Shown: in pieces, positions 4,896-6,296 of the stretch
Layout of the letters: each line of letters begins with the position of its first letter
Numbering within the stretch: the stretch's first letter is position 1
Source: JBBSJV01 sp038256935
Lineage (GTDB): Bacteria > Patescibacteriota > JACMRA01
Length of the DNA stretch: 6,296 nucleotides
Assembly: GCA_038256935.1 (NCBI GenBank)
Contig: JBBSJV010000079.1
Span: 1 to 6,296 of the forward strand
Reading direction: 5' to 3'
The notes under the pieces: model-generated
Seen by the model: the letters and a program-made list of their open reading frames with translations, nothing else
The model's database searches: none
Told to the model about the DNA's origin: nothing
Position numbers and translations under genes: made by a program

Positions 4896-5167
4896 GTGTC
4901 GATTTGTATTTTAATACTACATAAAGTGTATTATTTTGTCAAAAAAAAGGTAATGAAATCATCATTGTAATTACAAATTTAAAGTTAAACTCAGTTAAAA
5001 AAGCAAACTCAGAATTGTAATCTGTAAAACAAAAAAATTATTATAAATAGATTCGCCAACCGCGAAAATACAAATTCTCCCCTGCAAGCAAAGCAAAATA
5101 CATTCTATCAAAATTTAAACCATGGGTTGCCAAAACTATTTTGATTATCAAAGCTCTATTAATTATT
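4896..5167. other. Intergenic region between mazF remnant and gatD
   Basis: These 272 bases hold no convincing gene. They contain a 12-bp perfect palindrome TTGTAA-TTACAA (4965-4976), a repeat related to sequence beyond gatD (4956-5020), two copies of AAACTCAG (4987-4994, 5005-5012), and a more GC-rich patch with a small hairpin TTCGC-CAACC-GCGAA (5052-5066). I see no convincing -35/-10 pair for gatD; TTGCCA (5127) and TTGATT (5141) lack a usable -10 partner ahead of the ATG. Confidence 0.6.
4956..5020 (+). repeat. Dispersed repeat, left copy (flanks gatD)
   Basis: 4956-4980 matches 6109-6133 at 20 of 25 positions, including a 12-base identical run (AATTACAAATTT). After a stretch differing by an 8-base gap, 5005-5020 matches 6149-6164 at 14 of 16. 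Order and direction are the same on both sides, so this is one diverged repeat of about 56-65 nt placed either side of gatD about 1.15 kb apart. Confidence 0.55.
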
Positions 5168-5944
5168 ATGGAAAAAATCTATCTGACCCATCTTTATCCC
5201 AAAAGCCTTTCTATCTACGGTGACAAAGGAAACATGCTAATCTTACAAAAAAGATTTGAATTTTTTGATTTTGAAGTAGTCATTCAATCTCTTGAAATTG
5301 GCCAAGAATTACCCAAGCGAAATGATTTCTATTTTATCGGTGGGGGCCAAGACACTCAGCAATCTCAAATCTCCAAAGACATCCTTAGATACAGCCAGCA
5401 ACTGTTACAAGATATAGAAACCAACACCCCTTTACTTGCAATTTGCGGTGGTTATCAATTACTTGGAAAAGAATTTATCACTGGTAATGGGGAGACAATC
5501 AAAGGGATTAATCTTTTTGATATCCAAACCACAGCCTCAACGGATGCAGTAAAAGATAGGTGTGTAGGTAATATCATTATCAAATGTAATCTTAGTGAGC
5601 TTAAAAATATTTCTTTACTTGGCTTTGAAAATCATAGTGGCCAAACCAAGATATTATCAGATAAGACAAAGCCACTTGGAAGAGTGTTATACGGTCATGG
5701 AAATAGTAAAGAAGGAGGAGATGAGGGCTCGGTATTTAAAAATGCAATCGGCACCTACATGCATGGACCGTGTTTATCCAAAAACCCAGAGCTGGCTGAT
5801 TTTATAGTCCGCAAAATCATAAGAACTGCAGCTGAAAAACAAAAATTAGACCCTAAAAGTTATTTACAATTTGATAAAAAATCAGGATTTGATGACAAAA
5901 ATTCTATTCTAGCCAAAGAACTGGTTATCTCCCGGCTCAAGTAA
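5168..5944 (+). CDS. gatD: GatD-type glutamine amidotransferase (lipid II amidation)
   Basis: A 258-residue class I (triad) glutaminase of the CobB/CobQ-like GatD group. In the known pathway GatD releases ammonia from glutamine and passes it to MurT, which amidates the alpha-carboxyl of D-Glu in lipid II at the inner face of the membrane. Visible landmarks: LYPKSLSIYGDKGN (9-22), the characteristic GatD N-terminus; GGGQD (58-62); the nucleophile C93 in the elbow AICGGYQ (91-97), close to C94 of S. aureus GatD; ENHSG (154-158); and H199 in GTYMHGP (195-201). Length is a little above S. aureus GatD (243) because of a charged C-terminal extension. ATG 5168 is chosen because the family starts just before this KIYLTHLYP strand; the TTG at 5141 would add nine hydrophobic residues with no family counterpart. 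No Shine-Dalgarno is seen. murT, normally adjacent and often overlapping, is not in the window on either side. Confidence 0.88.
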   Translation: MEKIYLTHLYPKSLSIYGDKGNMLILQKRFEFFDFEVVIQSLEIGQELPKRNDFYFIGGGQDTQQSQISKDILRYSQQLLQDIETNTPLLAICGGYQLLGKEFITGNGETIKGINLFDIQTTASTDAVKDRCVGNIIIKCNLSELKNISLLGFENHSGQTKILSDKTKPLGRVLYGHGNSKEGGDEGSVFKNAIGTYMHGPCLSKNPELADFIVRKIIRTAAEKQKLDPKSYLQFDKKSGFDDKNSILAKELVISRLK

Positions 5945-5964
5945 AGTTAAAGCATCTTTGCATA

Positions 5965-5981
5965 TGTCATTTTTGATGACA
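5965..5981. repeat. Short hairpin after gatD
   Basis: TGTCAT (5965-5970) and ATGACA (5976-5981) form a perfect 6-bp stem with a TTTTG loop, 21 nt after the gatD stop. No T-run follows on either strand, so it may protect the 3' end of the message or be a worn repeat end, not a classical terminator. Confidence 0.4.
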
Positions 5982-6045
5982 AAATTCACTAACTAAAAAT
6001 GCCACACTTGTAGATTTTAAGTTATTAGATGACGAATTTGTTATT

Positions 6046-6121
6046 TGTCATTGCGGAACTAGTTTCAGAATCTTTTCCTTATTTTAAGTACCATTTGACT
6101 CTGAAATTAAATCACCCTCAA
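6046..6121 (+). repeat. REP-like element, worn copy
   Basis: This copy aligns along its length with the element at 6195-6270: TGTCAT start, GAACTAGTTTCAG for GAACTCGTTTCAG, AATCTTTTC for TATCTTTTC, TTAAGTA for ATAAGTA, and CTGAAATTAAAT for CTGAAATAAATT. Its left arm keeps a small palindrome (AACTAGTT), but the right arm no longer folds (ATCACCCTCA for CAGGGTGACA). The two copies start about 150 bp apart in the same direction. Confidence 0.6.
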
Positions 6122-6164
6122 AATTACAAATTTTCAGGTAAACCCGATAAATTCAGGATTGTAA
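6109..6164 (+). repeat. Dispersed repeat, right copy (flanks gatD)
   Basis: Counterpart of 4956-5020. It also overlaps the worn REP-like copy and contains ACCCGATAAATTCAGG (6142-6157), which resembles the right arm of the intact element (ACCCTGAAATAAATTCAGG) with three bases missing. This links the repeat flanking gatD to the REP-like family. Confidence 0.5.
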
Positions 6165-6194
6165 GTGTCAATTTATTCGCTGACAATTTTAATC

Positions 6195-6270
6195 TGTCAT
6201 ACTGAACTCGTTTCAGTATCTTTTCTCTATTAATATAAGTAACAGACCCTGAAATAAATTCAGGGTGACA
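6195..6270 (+). repeat. REP-like double-hairpin element (REPIN-like)
   Basis: A 76-bp unit with two inverted arms. The left arm begins TGTCATACTGAA and folds on itself (ACTGAA-CTCGT-TTCAGT, 6201-6217). The right arm ends TTCAGGGTGACA and also folds (CCCTGAA-ATAAA-TTCAGGG, 6248-6265, including one extra A in the loop region). The two arms are near reverse complements of each other, so the whole unit can fold as one long hairpin. This is the layout of paired REP sequences, which are moved by RAYT (Y1 transposase) proteins in other bacteria; none is encoded in this window. A further TGTCAT at 6280-6285 may begin another copy past the edge. Confidence 0.7.
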
Positions 6271-6296
6271 CATAGATTCTGTCATTAAAATAATTA

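Larger units (their letters stand above)
5945..6296. other. Repeat-filled intergenic region after gatD
   Basis: These 352 bases to the window edge hold no open frame I can support. They are dominated by short inverted repeats whose ends read TGTCA or TGACA (5965, 5977, 6030, 6046, 6166, 6181, 6195, 6266, 6280), including one good and one worn REP-like element. No clear T-run terminator for gatD is present; the hairpin at 5965-5981 may serve instead. Confidence 0.65.

Noticed and set aside
5141..5167. TTG start giving gatD nine more residues
   Set aside because: The extra residues have no counterpart in GatD proteins, whose N-terminal strand begins right after the ATG at 5168.
5141..5169. TTGATT-N17-TATTAT as a gatD promoter
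   Set aside because: The -10 would overlap the ATG, so transcription would start inside the gene.
5711..5723. AAGGAGG followed by ATG, a good-looking ribosome binding site
   Set aside because: It is inside gatD, the ATG is out of frame with it, and the spacing is only 2 nt; the bases encode Lys-Glu-Gly-Gly-Asp in gatD.
5595..5807. 70-codon plus-strand frame
   Set aside because: Shifted frame inside gatD between its catalytic Cys and His regions.
4896..6296. CRISPR array
   Set aside because: The repeats here are inverted, diverged and irregularly spaced, with no regular spacer units.

Overview
The window is AT-rich (roughly one third G+C by eye) and densely packed, with small genes, almost no Shine-Dalgarno sequences and several start codons only 8-11 nt downstream of a promoter -10 box. 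Together with a MazF-type toxin carrying an N-terminal extension, an MurT/GatD-type amidotransferase and short Wzz-like and rhomboid proteins, this points to a reduced-genome bacterium, most plausibly a Patescibacteria (CPR) member. That placement is an inference; nothing here is a decisive taxonomic marker.

Layout. (1) 1-387 (+): the end of an unrecognised gene that runs in from the left edge and overlaps the next gene tail to tail. (2) 244-1390 (-): a two-gene operon of a Wzz/YveK-like membrane protein followed one base later by a rhomboid protease. (3) 1433-3073 (+): a divergent unit with a hexokinase-fold protein that has lost its key aspartates, then a four-helix membrane protein. (4) 3070-4140 (-): a Fic-family AMP-transferase with a C-terminal winged helix, whose stop codon overlaps that of the membrane protein and whose promoter carries a perfect dyad. 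(5) 4195-4351 (+): a tRNA-Thr(UGU) with its own promoter and terminator and an odd T-loop. (6) 4474-4895 (+): a mazF/pemK toxin gene broken by one missing base. (7) 5168-5944 (+): gatD, the glutaminase subunit for lipid II amidation, without murT beside it. (8) Repeats: REP-like double-hairpin elements fill 6046-6296, and a related repeat lies on the other side of gatD at 4956-5020.

Functionally this is a mixed region. The Wzz-like protein and rhomboid are cell-envelope proteins that probably share a transcript, and gatD also belongs to the envelope (peptidoglycan). Fic and the decayed MazF are modules common in accessory regions next to tRNA genes. The points that most deserve follow-up are the probable pseudo-hexokinase, the self-regulation candidate site at fic, the frameshifted toxin, the tRNA T-loop, the repeats around gatD and the apparent leaderless architecture.
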